Positions 1 through 11,169 of a DNA stretch of 64,000 nucleotides are shown here, in pieces (the first letter of the stretch is position 1; each line of letters starts with the position of its first letter). The notes below the pieces were generated by a model. That model did no database searches. It was not told where the DNA came from and worked only from the letters and a program-made list of their open reading frames with translations. The position numbers and the translations under genes are program-made. This DNA is from Planctomycetota bacterium (GTDB lineage Bacteria; Planctomycetota; Planctomycetia; Planctomycetales; Planctomycetaceae), in NCBI GenBank assembly GCA_003388505.1, contig QQVO01000018.1, forward strand, positions 62,001-126,000, given 5' to 3'.

Positions 1-939
1 GAATTCGACAATCCGGGCGGCGGCTTCATTCCCTTCACCCGCGTCGGCGCCGTCCCCTACGAGGAGTCCTCCGGCGTCATCGATACGCTCTTCCCCGGAT
101 CCGGATTCACCGGTTCCACGATGAAGTATGACATCCTCTACCAGGTCGACATCGCCACCCAGGCCGGCGGCGGAAACGTCAATCTTTACCTCGGAGACAT
201 CTACAAGCGGCGCTCGGTCCAGATCAAGTCCTACGTCAGCGCACGCTACCTGTACGTCGACGAGTATTTCCGCTTCCGCGGCATCGACAGCGGCTTCGGT
301 TACGAAATCGAAGAAGAAGACGACGATGAGGCCCCCACCTTCCGGCCTGAAGACGGCACCGTCTCCGGACCGTACTACCCCCTCTTTGAAACCATCGTCC
401 AGTCCGAAAACACCAGCCATCTCGCCGGTCCTGAAATCGGACTCCGCGGCGACCTCGGACGCGGAAAAGGATTCCACGTCTGGTGGCAGGGCAGCGTCGG
501 ACTCCTCGTCAATCACGAAAACCTCAGAGTCCACGGCGTCAACGCCGGCAACGCCCACTTCTTCAACACCAACATCGGCGACCCCACAGACCCCTCCGAC
601 GACACTGGCTTCGGATCACTCTTCGGCCCCGCCTTCGACATGTTCTCGAACGACACCACGTTCGACGACGAAGAGTCCCACACGCACGTCTCACCCATGC
701 TCCAACTCGGGATCAACGCCGAAGTCGACATTCTGGGCAACCTCCCCCTCATCCGTAGAATTCCCCTCGTCGAGGCCGCCAACCTCACCTTCGGATACAA
801 CCTGCTCGTAGTCGGAGAACTCGCCCGGCCGGCCGATACGATCCGCTGGCGGGGCTTCCCCGACTTTCCCTCCGTCCGCACCCGGCGCGACACCTGGGAG
901 ATGCATCAGGGCAGCATCGGTCTGATCTTCGAGAGGTAG
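1..939 (+). CDS. 3' part of a probable outer-membrane beta-barrel protein (5' end outside window)
   Basis: The frame is already open at base 1 and ends with TAG at 937-939, so about 312 C-terminal residues are visible. They consist of many short alternating polar/hydrophobic stretches with frequent Gly, Tyr, Phe and Trp, an acidic loop (IEEEDDDE, near fragment residue 103) and Asp/Asn/Pro-rich loops, a composition typical of barrel strands joined by loops. It reminds me of planctomycete outer-membrane proteins of the BBP7 type, but I see no diagnostic motif. An internal ATG at 121 lacks any sign of being the true start. The next gene converges from the minus strand. The function is an inference from composition. 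Confidence 0.5.
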   Translation, partial: EFDNPGGGFIPFTRVGAVPYEESSGVIDTLFPGSGFTGSTMKYDILYQVDIATQAGGGNVNLYLGDIYKRRSVQIKSYVSARYLYVDEYFRFRGIDSGFGYEIEEEDDDEAPTFRPEDGTVSGPYYPLFETIVQSENTSHLAGPEIGLRGDLGRGKGFHVWWQGSVGLLVNHENLRVHGVNAGNAHFFNTNIGDPTDPSDDTGFGSLFGPAFDMFSNDTTFDDEESHTHVSPMLQLGINAEVDILGNLPLIRRIPLVEAANLTFGYNLLVVGELARPADTIRWRGFPDFPSVRTRRDTWEMHQGSIGLIFER

Positions 940-1151
940 CTTACTCTGTTCCCGGAAGTCGTTGCAGTTGAGTCAAGTTTCAACGACCAACGGAAGCGGT
1001 CCAGGCGAGCGGCGCGGCGTCAACCCGCCGATCCGTCCTGGCCCCAGAACGCGAACAAAGCGCCCAGGCGGCCCGGCACACGATCCGCATCAGCCCGCAG
1101 CGTCCGAGTGAACGGAGGATCTCACTCGCTCGCGCTGCGGGTTTTCTCCTT

Positions 1152-2351
1152 TCAACGCTCGTCGGACCGGGAAGGCCGATTCGCCCCCTCATCGTCAGGC
1201 CGGTCCGGTCGGCGATCTCCGCCGGGAGGGCGGTCTCGGTCCCTCAGTCGATCGCGAGGGCGCGGCCCATCCCGGTCATCGCGTCGATCGCGATCGCCGT
1301 TGCGAAACTGTCCATCCCGTCGCGAACCTCGACGCGGCGGCGGAGGCCACATGTCCGGCGGCAGGGCCTCCATAATGACCCGAAAATCGAGCGCCTGTTG
1401 AGATGCGGCATAAAGACGTTCAACGCGCCTGCGGAAATCTTCCGGTTCCAATTGCATCAGTTCATCGAACTGAGTTGGATCATTCCCTTTCAGTTCGTCG
1501 ACAAACTGCTCCAGTTCGATGTCGGTCGGCCGCCGCTCTCGCCGCTCTCGTTCAAGTTCCATCCGCAGATTGGCCACCAGGTAGAACAGCAGCATTCGCA
1601 GTTTTTGACTGCTCTGCGAAGGCGTATTCAGCCAGTTCCGGATCCGCTCATGCGGGACAGCTTCAATGATCCGTTCGACGTCCGCCGCGTCAATCACGCG
1701 CACGATCGCCTGATCCCCCTGTTCCTTGACGATCTCGAACAACTCGAGATAGCGCTCGATTCCCGACAGCGGTTCCCCTTCCGCCGGGTCCAGACGAGCC
1801 TTCTGCGCCTGCGTCATCGTCACGCTCGCCTCGACTTCCTGCATCACCAGCGCCAGTTCCTCGCTCTTGAGATAAAACTGGCCGAACCGGGAACTCGGAA
1901 AAAACCGGCGAAAATTCTCGTCCCGCATGATCGCCTGCATCTCCGCCTCGGAGTCGCGGTCACGCTGCTGTTCCAGAAACTGTTCCGCGAGCGCCGCCCG
2001 CTGCTCCGGATCGGTCGTCTGCCGCAGTTCCTCGCGCTGATTCTGCGGAAGCGTCGCCAGCCAGGCGTAGTAATCCTCCAGCGCGCGGCTCAGCCGGCCC
2101 CGGCCCTCAGCCGCATCGGCCGTAAGCCGCGCGTGCATGGCCCGATACTTCTCCCGCTCGCTCTCCGGGAGCGCCAGAAAGTCCCGGTACCGCCGCTCCA
2201 AACCGTTGCGTTCCGCCTGCGTCATCAAATTGACGTCCCGCAGGTGCTCATCAAACCCCTCGGGCTGCGCGCGCAGTAACAGCGGCGGGACGGCCAGCGC
2301 CACGGCGATCGAGCCGATCACCCACAACCAGGTCTTAGTCGACTGTTTCAC
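1152..2351 (-). CDS. Membrane-anchored protein with Arg/Asp-rich tail, unknown function
   Basis: 399 residues. A hydrophobic stretch at residues ~6-24 suggests a signal anchor, followed by a long charged, mostly helical region with repeated short helices (L..LPE..R..Y patterns). The last ~60 residues are low complexity, dominated by Arg and Asp with Pro and Gly. I chose the GTG at 2351 because a GGAGGGG sequence lies just upstream and because this start overlaps the last 17 bases of the anti-sigma gene; the longer frame to 2429 runs further into that gene. Third gene of a sigma/anti-sigma operon, so probably part of the same envelope-response module. No family recognised with confidence. Confidence 0.75.
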   Translation of the reverse strand: MKQSTKTWLWVIGSIAVALAVPPLLLRAQPEGFDEHLRDVNLMTQAERNGLERRYRDFLALPESEREKYRAMHARLTADAAEGRGRLSRALEDYYAWLATLPQNQREELRQTTDPEQRAALAEQFLEQQRDRDSEAEMQAIMRDENFRRFFPSSRFGQFYLKSEELALVMQEVEASVTMTQAQKARLDPAEGEPLSGIERYLELFEIVKEQGDQAIVRVIDAADVERIIEAVPHERIRNWLNTPSQSSQKLRMLLFYLVANLRMELERERRERRPTDIELEQFVDELKGNDPTQFDELMQLEPEDFRRRVERLYAASQQALDFRVIMEALPPDMWPPPPRRGSRRDGQFRNGDRDRRDDRDGPRPRDRLRDRDRPPGGDRRPDRPDDEGANRPSRSDER

Positions 2352-2859
2352 GGCCCCTCCGAGTCCGGATGTCGTCCAGCACCGCCCCCTTCGGTCCGCT
2401 GAGGACTTCGAGAAACTCGACGCTGTCAACCTCCCGGTAGACGTCGAGCCGGTCGATCACCTCGAAGTCGCGCACGAAGACGTCGGCGTCGTTATGGACG
2501 AATTTCCGCGTCACCAGAAAACTGACCGACGAAGCAGCCGCCATCACCAGCGTCCACAACAGCAACACCGATCCCCGCCGCGCCCGCCGATACCATTCCG
2601 ACTGCGTAATGTCCGGACGCACGTCCGACATCCGCACCGTCGCCATCGTCCGCTCCGTAAAGTCCTCCGAGGCCTTCGCGCGCGGCAGCAGGTCCAGCAG
2701 GTCGTACGTTCGCGCCAGGTGTTCGACGTCGTTTCGCGCCACCGCGCTGTGCGCCAGCACCGACTCGATCTCGGACGTCTCCGACTCCCCCAACTCGCCG
2801 TCGAGGTAAGCCACGAGGTTCGCCCGCTGCTCGGCCGTTAATCGCGATAACTGGTCCAT
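2335..2859 (-). CDS. Membrane anti-sigma factor (zinc ligands absent)
   Basis: 174 residues. The N-terminal ~60 residues have the helical AYLDGEL pattern of planctomycete anti-sigma domains that bind ECF sigma factors; a single membrane segment lies at residues ~98-118 (LLLWTLVMAAASSVSFL), followed by a ~55-residue C-terminal part expected outside the membrane. Unlike classic ZAS anti-sigma factors there is no HxxxCxxC motif, and no cysteine at all. ATG at 2859 is used; a TTG at 2865 is also possible. It starts 39 bases after the sigma gene and overlaps the next gene by 17 bases, so the three are probably co-transcribed. Role inferred from position and topology. Confidence 0.8.
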   Translation of the reverse strand: MDQLSRLTAEQRANLVAYLDGELGESETSEIESVLAHSAVARNDVEHLARTYDLLDLLPRAKASEDFTERTMATVRMSDVRPDITQSEWYRRARRGSVLLLWTLVMAAASSVSFLVTRKFVHNDADVFVRDFEVIDRLDVYREVDSVEFLEVLSGPKGAVLDDIRTRRGRETVD

Positions 2860-2898
2860 AATCAACTCTCGGCAACTCGACTTCGCTACGGCGGATTG

Positions 2899-3510
2899 CT
2901 ACCGGATCATGTTCTCCAGCCGGGTGCGCAGACTTTCCCTCGCGCGCGACAGCAACGACTTCACCGCTTGCGGCGACAGTTCCATCGCCTCGCCGATGTC
3001 GGCGTAACTCATCCCCTCGAACTTGTGCAGCAGCAGCGCCATCCGCTGCCGCTCGTTCAGCGACTCCAGAGCCTCGCGGACCAGCTTCTGCATCTCCTGC
3101 CGGTCGAACTGCCGCGACGGCATCAGCGACGACTTGTCGGCGAGCAGCTTTTCCGCGGGCCGCACGCCCAGCGGTCCCGACTCACTCGATTTCAGTTGAA
3201 CTTCCTTCCGCCGCCCCTTCGATCGCCGCGAGTTGCTCGCCAGGTTCGCGGCGATACGGAACACCCACGTCGAAAGCTTGGCGTTCGGCTCATAGCCGTG
3301 GCGGGCCCGGTAAATCCTGAGAAACAGATCCTGCGTCAGGTCTTCCGCCGCCTCCTGGTCACCCACCAGGTTGCGAAAAATGCTGATCAGCCGGTCCTGA
3401 TACGTGGTCACGAGCTTGGCGAACGCCGCTTCGTCCCCCTCCTTCACGCGCAGCATCAACTGCACGTCCGGATCACGGAGATAAGGCGATGAGCCGGTGG
3501 TTGTCGCCAC
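2899..3510 (-). CDS. ECF-type RNA polymerase sigma factor
   Basis: 203 residues from the GTG at 3510. Region 2 is near residues 20-90 (DRLISIFRNL, then EDLTQDLFLRIYRA, then STWVFRIAANLA) and region 4 near 140-200 (LNERQRMALLLHKFEGMSYADIG followed by a helix-turn-helix ending in SLLSRARESL). The frame stays open upstream to a TTG at 3648, but sigma factors of this type in planctomycetes begin close to ATTTGSSPYLRDPDV, so I prefer 3510. It heads an operon with a membrane anti-sigma factor and another membrane protein. Sigma factor identity is clear; the signal it answers is unknown. Confidence 0.93.
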   Translation of the reverse strand: MATTTGSSPYLRDPDVQLMLRVKEGDEAAFAKLVTTYQDRLISIFRNLVGDQEAAEDLTQDLFLRIYRARHGYEPNAKLSTWVFRIAANLASNSRRSKGRRKEVQLKSSESGPLGVRPAEKLLADKSSLMPSRQFDRQEMQKLVREALESLNERQRMALLLHKFEGMSYADIGEAMELSPQAVKSLLSRARESLRTRLENMIR

Positions 3511-3872
3511 GTTCGAAACGACCGCTTGCTGGAGAGTCAGAGGGAGGAGGATCGACGGGCGTTTTCGCGCCCCCCGGCATTCGTCTTGAACACCGATCCC
3601 CGCAAGATGTTTCCCCGAATTTGAAGACAGTTCAATGCACTGATTCAAACCCCAGTATAGTGGCCGTCTGCCGTGAACTGTAGAGAGCCGCGCCGCCTCA
3701 CGCGGCCGATTCCACCGGGTTGGTAAATCCAGCCCATCGAAATCTCTCGGGTTGCGCCGTCCTCACGCAAGCGCGAATCCCGCACGGTTCCAGGCTGAAT
3801 TGCGGTCCATGCAACGCGAAAACAAAACACTTACAACTTACGACTGGTTGTTCAATCGTGAATGGACGGGTT

Positions 3873-3948
3873 GGGTGCCACTGGCTCCGCCAGTGCATCG
3901 CGGAGCAGACGCCCTTTTTCGTTCGCACTGGCGGAGCCAGTGGCACCC
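3873..3948. repeat. Perfect 24-bp inverted repeat of a hairpin unit
   Basis: Bases 3873-3896 and 3925-3948 are exact reverse complements separated by 28 bases. Each arm is itself a hairpin (CACTGGC TCC GCCAGTG). It lies in the 462-base gap 3511-3972 between the sigma gene and the small membrane ORF; apart from this repeat I see nothing recognisable in that gap. Similar hairpins are common between planctomycete genes. It could act as a transcription barrier, but there is no T-run. Confidence 0.85.
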
Positions 3949-3972
3949 GTCAAACCAACTTTAAGCATCACA

Positions 3973-4080
3973 CTACGGCTGCACAAACCGCCAGCACAGC
4001 CAGCACAACAACGGCAGCAGCACGAAAATCATCGCGAGTGCGATGAGGGTCGAACGTGTGTTGTCCGGCCAGCGCGCCAT
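3973..4080 (-). CDS. Small single-span membrane protein (possible)
   Basis: 35 codons from ATG 4080. Seven or so charged/polar residues are followed by a strongly hydrophobic segment (ALAMIFVLLPLLCWLCWRF) that would span a membrane. A GAGG sequence lies about 11 bases upstream. It follows the Dabb gene by 47 bases on the same strand. Small ORFs like this are easy to predict by chance; the clean hydrophobic block and operon position are the only support. Confidence 0.4.
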   Translation of the reverse strand: MARWPDNTRSTLIALAMIFVLLPLLCWLCWRFVQP

Positions 4081-4127
4081 GCCCAGTCGATCCTCAGCCG
4101 GGAGATTCGCGAAACGCCGCCTGCTGG

Positions 4128-4436
4128 TTAACCATCGACGATCGAGTCGAACACGCGAACCTGAGACCACGTGTCGCGGTTCTGTTCGATGAACTGCTGA
4201 TGAGAGTCCGACGGCTGGTAGCGATCGTGCGCAGCCCGGTCCTCGAACACAACGTGCAAAGCCACGTGGAAATCGCGATCGTTCACCGGCCGCGCCAGAT
4301 CCTCAGCCAGTGTCCCGGCGGCGAAAAACACGACACCCGGATGATCCTTGAGATGCTTGTGACACGATGCGACGAGCCGGTCAATCGCATCTCCGCTGGG
4401 ATCATTCAGCGAGAAGAAGACATTGTGAGCCAACAT
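4128..4436 (-). CDS. Dabb family protein (stress-responsive A/B barrel domain)
   Basis: 102 residues, full length for a single dimeric alpha/beta-barrel domain. It begins with the typical MLAHNVFFSLND opening, has the 'hPGVVFF..G' middle strand, and ends with a DRYQPSDSHQQFIEQN helix and RVFDSIV strand. Family members are small ferredoxin-like dimers; biochemical role is generally unknown. ATG 4436 is preferred over the upstream in-frame start at 4451 because it matches the family N-terminus. Located 68 bases downstream of the CvpA-like gene on the same strand. Confidence 0.85.
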   Translation of the reverse strand: MLAHNVFFSLNDPSGDAIDRLVASCHKHLKDHPGVVFFAAGTLAEDLARPVNDRDFHVALHVVFEDRAAHDRYQPSDSHQQFIEQNRDTWSQVRVFDSIVDG

Positions 4437-4504
4437 TCGGCAACTCTCCATCGCGGTTCGTCTCGGAGCCCGTCACACGTCGCCGGAGACATCGCGTCGA
4501 CCGG

Positions 4505-5209
4505 TCAGAAACTGGGCGTTGACCCGGTCGGCGCGCTCGGTGTCGGAGGCGGCGCGCCCCCGCCTCCCGGCGGCGGAGCGGCGGAACTGCTGCTCGCACT
4601 TCCCGCCATGAACATCTCCCGCCGCGTCGCATAGCGAATGGGAAACGACGAGAGCGTCATCATCTCCGGTTTCCCCTCGATTCTGGGCAGCGTCACCGCG
4701 TCAAAGGTTCTGCCCGGTCTACTGAGCGACGTCTCGGAAACGTACTGCGTCAACGCCAGCCATTGCCGGTCCGGAGCTGCAATGTCGAACAGATTCTGCC
4801 GTTCCGGCCGGAAGCCGGCGAACTCCCTCGGCAACGGGGCCGTATGCAACGCCGTCAGGCAGAACGCCATCACGACGTATCCTGTCGCCAGCCCCAGGAT
4901 CCAGCGGCCGATGTTGTACGTGAATCCGTCAACGCTCACGTACGTCGGCATCAGATGATCGGTCAGCGCGCGGAATCCGAACACCAGGCCGGCGAACAGT
5001 CCCACGAGCGCGATGATGTCCCAGTAAACAGGCGCGGCCCCGTCGGCGTACATTCCCTGCAAGGTGTTGGCCAGCGGCTCAAACCAGTTCATCGCCAGCA
5101 GACCCGCAAACAGGACCGACAGAAACGTCAGCCCGGCCCCCCACGCGCCCTCGTTGGCCACGAAAAAAGTGACGATGATCAGAATCGCCAGAAGAGCAAA
5201 GTCAATCAT
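4505..5209 (-). CDS. CvpA-like integral membrane protein
   Basis: 234 residues. Residues 1-140 contain four hydrophobic segments (starting at ~4, ~32, ~62 and ~105) in the arrangement of the CvpA/colicin V production family; the C-terminal ~100 residues are soluble and end in a Ser/Pro/Gly/Ala-rich tail. ATG 5209 is the only reasonable start. CvpA proteins affect colicin export and envelope homeostasis in other bacteria; here the tail is longer than usual. The family assignment is by topology and general sequence character rather than a unique motif. Confidence 0.75.
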   Translation of the reverse strand: MIDFALLAILIIVTFFVANEGAWGAGLTFLSVLFAGLLAMNWFEPLANTLQGMYADGAAPVYWDIIALVGLFAGLVFGFRALTDHLMPTYVSVDGFTYNIGRWILGLATGYVVMAFCLTALHTAPLPREFAGFRPERQNLFDIAAPDRQWLALTQYVSETSLSRPGRTFDAVTLPRIEGKPEMMTLSSFPIRYATRREMFMAGSASSSSAAPPPGGGGAPPPTPSAPTGSTPSF

Positions 5210-5389
5210 GGGTATCAGACTGCGACCGAATCGCGTTGAGTTCTTCCATCAAGGCGGGGCCGCCATGACCGCCCCACCCTTCCGGATTTCAATTCATGCC
5301 CGTCCACCGACCGCGAACCAACCACCCCGATGAACAACAGACCCGACTCACCTCACTGACAACTGAAAACTGAAAACTAAAGCTGACAA

Positions 5390-7291
5390 CTACTTCACCA
5401 CACGCATCAGTTCATCCACCGACGTCACGCCGCGCACAACCAGCCGCAGCCCCTCTTCCTTCATATACAGCATTCCGTTCTTGCGGGCCTCCGCGCGGAG
5501 CGTCGACATCGGCGCTTTGTCCCGCACCAGATCCCGCATGCGGTCGTTGACAACCAGCAGCTCAAAACATCCGATCCGCCCCCGGAAGCCGAGTCCGCCG
5601 CAGTGCGTGCAGACTTCCTCGCGTTTCTTCGGCGGGCGGAAGAACTGCTTCACCTTCTCGGGCGGGAGACCCGCCTGCTTCAGCAACTCCGGCTTGGGAC
5701 GATACCCCTCCTTGCAGTGCGGACACAGCCGCCGCGCCAGCCGTTGCCCGAGGATCGCCGACACCGAACTCGACAGCATGAACGGCTCGACGTTGAGATC
5801 GAGCAACCGGTACAGCGCCGTGATCGTGTCGTTGGCGTGCACCGTCGAAAACACCATGTGTCCCGTACTGGCCGCCTGGCAGGCGATCTTGGCCGTTTCC
5901 TCGTCTCGAATCTCGCCGATCATCACGACATCGGGGTCTTGACGCAGCACGCTCCGCAGCGATCCGGCGAATGTCTGGTTCGCCTTCGTGTTGATCTCGA
6001 TCTGCGTCACGCCCGACATCTTGTACTCAATCGGGTCTTCGATCGTGATGATGTTCGACTGGTCGGCGTCGAGACTGTTGAGGCAGGCGTACAGTGTGGT
6101 CGACTTGCCGGCGCCCGTCGGTCCGCAGCAGAGAAACATGCCGTGCGGCTGGTGCGCCACGGCGCGGATCGACTCCTGCATCTGCTTTCGCATCCCGAGC
6201 TGCTCGAGCGAACTGACCGCATTGGCCTGGTCCAGGATGCGGATGCTCAGCTTTTCGCCGAACCGCGTTCCCTGCGAGGCCACGCGGAAATCGACCTCGC
6301 GACCCTCGACGATCGCCCCGAAGCTGCCGTCCTGAGGGCGGCGGCGCTCCGTGATGTCCATCGCGCTGAGGACTTTGAAAATATTGACGATCGCGTCGCC
6401 GATCGGCTTGTCGAAAGGCTCCGTCGGGTACATCACGCCGTCGATCCGGATCCGCGCGCCGGTCTCTTCGTCCTTCGGCTCCAGATGGATGTCGGTCGCT
6501 CTCCGCAGAATGCTGTCGTACACCAGTTCCCGCGCCGCCATGTACCCCTTGGAATTCTCGACCTGCCGCGTCCGCGCCTCGTCACGCTGACCCGTGCGCG
6601 TCTTCCCGATGAACTGGATCGGCGGACCCAGCGTCGACTCCACCACCGACCCGCCGCCGATGTGAATGCCGACCTTCGCCAGCATCCGGATCGCCCAGCC
6701 CTTGATGTGCCGCGGCGTCAGCACCTTCCCCGACTCGGGCACGTGCTGGTTGCGCTCATACACATACAGTCCCGCCACCGTGCCGTACACGCCCAGCATC
6801 ACGATCAGACCGATCAGGTACAGCGGAATCAGCAGCACCGCCAGAAACGCGGCGATCCCGCCGACCAACTGGATCGAGTTCCAGAACTCCGGCCGCAGCT
6901 TGAGCGAATGGCTGTCCTCCGCCACCCAGTAGGACGTGTAGGTCCAGTAGACGAACAGCAACAGCACGGGAAACAGCTTCAGCAGACTGAGATACCAGCC
7001 GCTGATCACGATCGTCGTGGTGCCCTGCCCGAAACGGTTGCCGCGGTCAAACCCGCTCGGATAGGCCGACCAGCGGCCGGAACTGCCGGAGCCGGCCGGC
7101 GTCATGGCCGGTGCGGGAGTTCCTGACGGCGGAGCCGCCCCCGTCGTCGGCGCTTCACCCGGTGCGGGAGGAGTCGGCGGTTGGGCGGCGGCCGGAACAG
7201 ACAACAGACCGATCAGGCCGACCAGCAACGGCGTCCACCACCATGCGCCCCCCCGGGCGGCCCGACCGAAACAGGTTTGCGATGGCTGCAT
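5390..7291 (-). CDS. GspE/PilB-type secretion ATPase with N-terminal membrane region
   Basis: 633 residues. The C-terminal half is a type II secretion/type IV pilus assembly ATPase: Walker A GPTGAGKSTT, Asp box IITIEDPIEY, Walker B GEIRDEETA, His box STVHAND, and a zinc tetracysteine (CPHC ... CTHCGG). The N-terminus is unusual: a probable signal peptide (WWWTPLLVGLIGLLSVPAAA), a Pro/Ala-rich linker, then three hydrophobic segments at ~90-185 instead of the usual soluble N-terminal domain. Start at ATG 7291 chosen because it gives the signal-like N-terminus. It follows the PilT-type gene by 98 bases and probably powers pseudopilus or pilus assembly at the inner membrane. Confidence 0.93.
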   Translation of the reverse strand: MQPSQTCFGRAARGGAWWWTPLLVGLIGLLSVPAAAQPPTPPAPGEAPTTGAAPPSGTPAPAMTPAGSGSSGRWSAYPSGFDRGNRFGQGTTTIVISGWYLSLLKLFPVLLLFVYWTYTSYWVAEDSHSLKLRPEFWNSIQLVGGIAAFLAVLLIPLYLIGLIVMLGVYGTVAGLYVYERNQHVPESGKVLTPRHIKGWAIRMLAKVGIHIGGGSVVESTLGPPIQFIGKTRTGQRDEARTRQVENSKGYMAARELVYDSILRRATDIHLEPKDEETGARIRIDGVMYPTEPFDKPIGDAIVNIFKVLSAMDITERRRPQDGSFGAIVEGREVDFRVASQGTRFGEKLSIRILDQANAVSSLEQLGMRKQMQESIRAVAHQPHGMFLCCGPTGAGKSTTLYACLNSLDADQSNIITIEDPIEYKMSGVTQIEINTKANQTFAGSLRSVLRQDPDVVMIGEIRDEETAKIACQAASTGHMVFSTVHANDTITALYRLLDLNVEPFMLSSSVSAILGQRLARRLCPHCKEGYRPKPELLKQAGLPPEKVKQFFRPPKKREEVCTHCGGLGFRGRIGCFELLVVNDRMRDLVRDKAPMSTLRAEARKNGMLYMKEEGLRLVVRGVTSVDELMRVVK

Positions 7292-7389
7292 GGACTGTCT
7301 GTCTTTCTCGCTTCCGTCAAACGCACCAGGCGGAATCCTGCCGCCAAACGCCGTCACTTCTCCCGGTCACTAATCATCGACCGATCCCG

Positions 7390-8562
7390 CTACAGGATCG
7401 CCGGGCCCTTCACATCGATGCCCTTGATCATCATCTTCAGCTCTTCCACGTTGGGCGACACCTCAAACGCCACCGCCCGGCTCACGTATTCCTTCATCAC
7501 GAAGTAATACAGCGAATCATTAAAGAGCTGCATCCCTTCCTCTTTTCCAATCCGAATCGCCGACGAGAGCTTTTCGTCGTGTTCTTCGAGCACGAGCTTA
7601 CGGACCACCGCGTTAAAGCGCATGATCTCGACAATCGGCACGCGCTTCGGATTGTCAACGATCGTCGGCAGCAGTTTCTGCGCGATGATCGCCCGCATGT
7701 TGAAGCCGAGCGAACTGCGGATCGCCGTGTGCATGTCCTGCGGAAACAGGTCCAGGATACGGCCGATCGTCGACGGCGCCGTCGAAGCGTGAATTGTTCC
7801 GAACACCAGGTGGCCCGTCTCCGCGGCGTGGATGGCCGTCTCGAACGTATCCCGGTCACGCATCTCGCCTACCAGCATGATGTCGGGATCTTCACGAACG
7901 GCGTGCTTCATCGCGATGTGAAAGTCCCGCACGTCCATGCCGAGTTCGCGCTGGTTGATCAGGCACTTGTCCTGCGTGAACACGAATTCGATCGGATCTT
8001 CGATCGTCAGGATGTGCTTGCGGACCTGATGGTTGACCCAGTTGAGCATGGAGGCGATCGTCGTGCTCTTACCGGAACCGGTGACGCCCGCCAGCAGAAT
8101 CATTCCCTGGTCGAACTTGCACAGGTCTTCCATCACCGGCGGCAGGTGCAACCCCTCGAAGTTGGGAATGCTCTGCTCAATCTTTCGAGCCACCATGCCC
8201 GGCATGCCGAGTTGCTTGAACAGATTCACGCGAAACCGCCACTTGTGGCCGTCCGAGTCGGGAACCACGTGCGCCAGGTCGGTCCCGCCGTTCTCCTCGA
8301 AGATCTGCGTGTTGCGGGGGTCCATGATCTCATAGAACATCCGGTACATCACTTCTTCGGTGATCGGCGGCATGTTCAGTTCGCGCAGCGTGCCCCGAAT
8401 TCGCAGAATCGCCGGCTTCCCCACCTGCAGATGCAGGTCGGAGCCGTTGTGCTTGATCTGTTCCCGGAACAGCTTGTTGATCTCCGGGTCGGCCGGCTTG
8501 TCGCCGCCGAGCGGCGGCGCCGTCGATTTGGTCTGGGGAGCGGGAGGTGCTGAGGCGGACAT
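7390..8562 (-). CDS. PilT/PilU-type retraction ATPase
   Basis: 390 residues, normal PilT length. Walker A GVTGSGKSTT, Asp box LTIEDPIEFVF, Walker B LVGEMRDRDTF and His box FGTIHASTA are all present; the N-terminal domain begins at about residue 28 (NKLFREQIKHNGSDLHL). Unlike the neighbour it lacks the tetracysteine zinc site, as expected for PilT. GAGGAG lies 8-13 bases before the ATG at 8562. PilT-family ATPases depolymerise type IV pili. It is the first gene of a two-gene operon with the GspE/PilB-type ATPase. Confidence 0.95.
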   Translation of the reverse strand: MSASAPPAPQTKSTAPPLGGDKPADPEINKLFREQIKHNGSDLHLQVGKPAILRIRGTLRELNMPPITEEVMYRMFYEIMDPRNTQIFEENGGTDLAHVVPDSDGHKWRFRVNLFKQLGMPGMVARKIEQSIPNFEGLHLPPVMEDLCKFDQGMILLAGVTGSGKSTTIASMLNWVNHQVRKHILTIEDPIEFVFTQDKCLINQRELGMDVRDFHIAMKHAVREDPDIMLVGEMRDRDTFETAIHAAETGHLVFGTIHASTAPSTIGRILDLFPQDMHTAIRSSLGFNMRAIIAQKLLPTIVDNPKRVPIVEIMRFNAVVRKLVLEEHDEKLSSAIRIGKEEGMQLFNDSLYYFVMKEYVSRAVAFEVSPNVEELKMMIKGIDVKGPAIL

Positions 8563-8727
8563 TCAGTCGGCTCCTCAAAAACGGGCGAGGTGCGGAATGG
8601 ATCAGAGATGCGATGGTACGCGACAAGCATTCATCATATCAGGCAGACCAGACGATCGGAAACGATTTTGCGTTCGCTTCTCGGTTGTCGCCTCGCAGCC
8701 GACGCGCCGACAGTCAACTCCCCGCAT

Positions 8728-11022
<2,295 letters not shown>

Positions 11023-11169
11023 ACCCGTCGCTTCCTCTACCGATCTTGTTCCGCTTAGCGCAACCGTTTACCGGCGTTAGATTGACATCCCAGACAATAG
11101 AACAATGAAGAGTCGATTGCCCGATTCTCGTCACTCCCCGATCGAAACGCCACGCACCGGAGCATGATG

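Noticed and set aside
8590-8727. Possible small gene between the PilT-type gene and priA
   Set aside because: Frames there are the starts of long shadow ORFs over priA; no ribosome site or conserved peptide.
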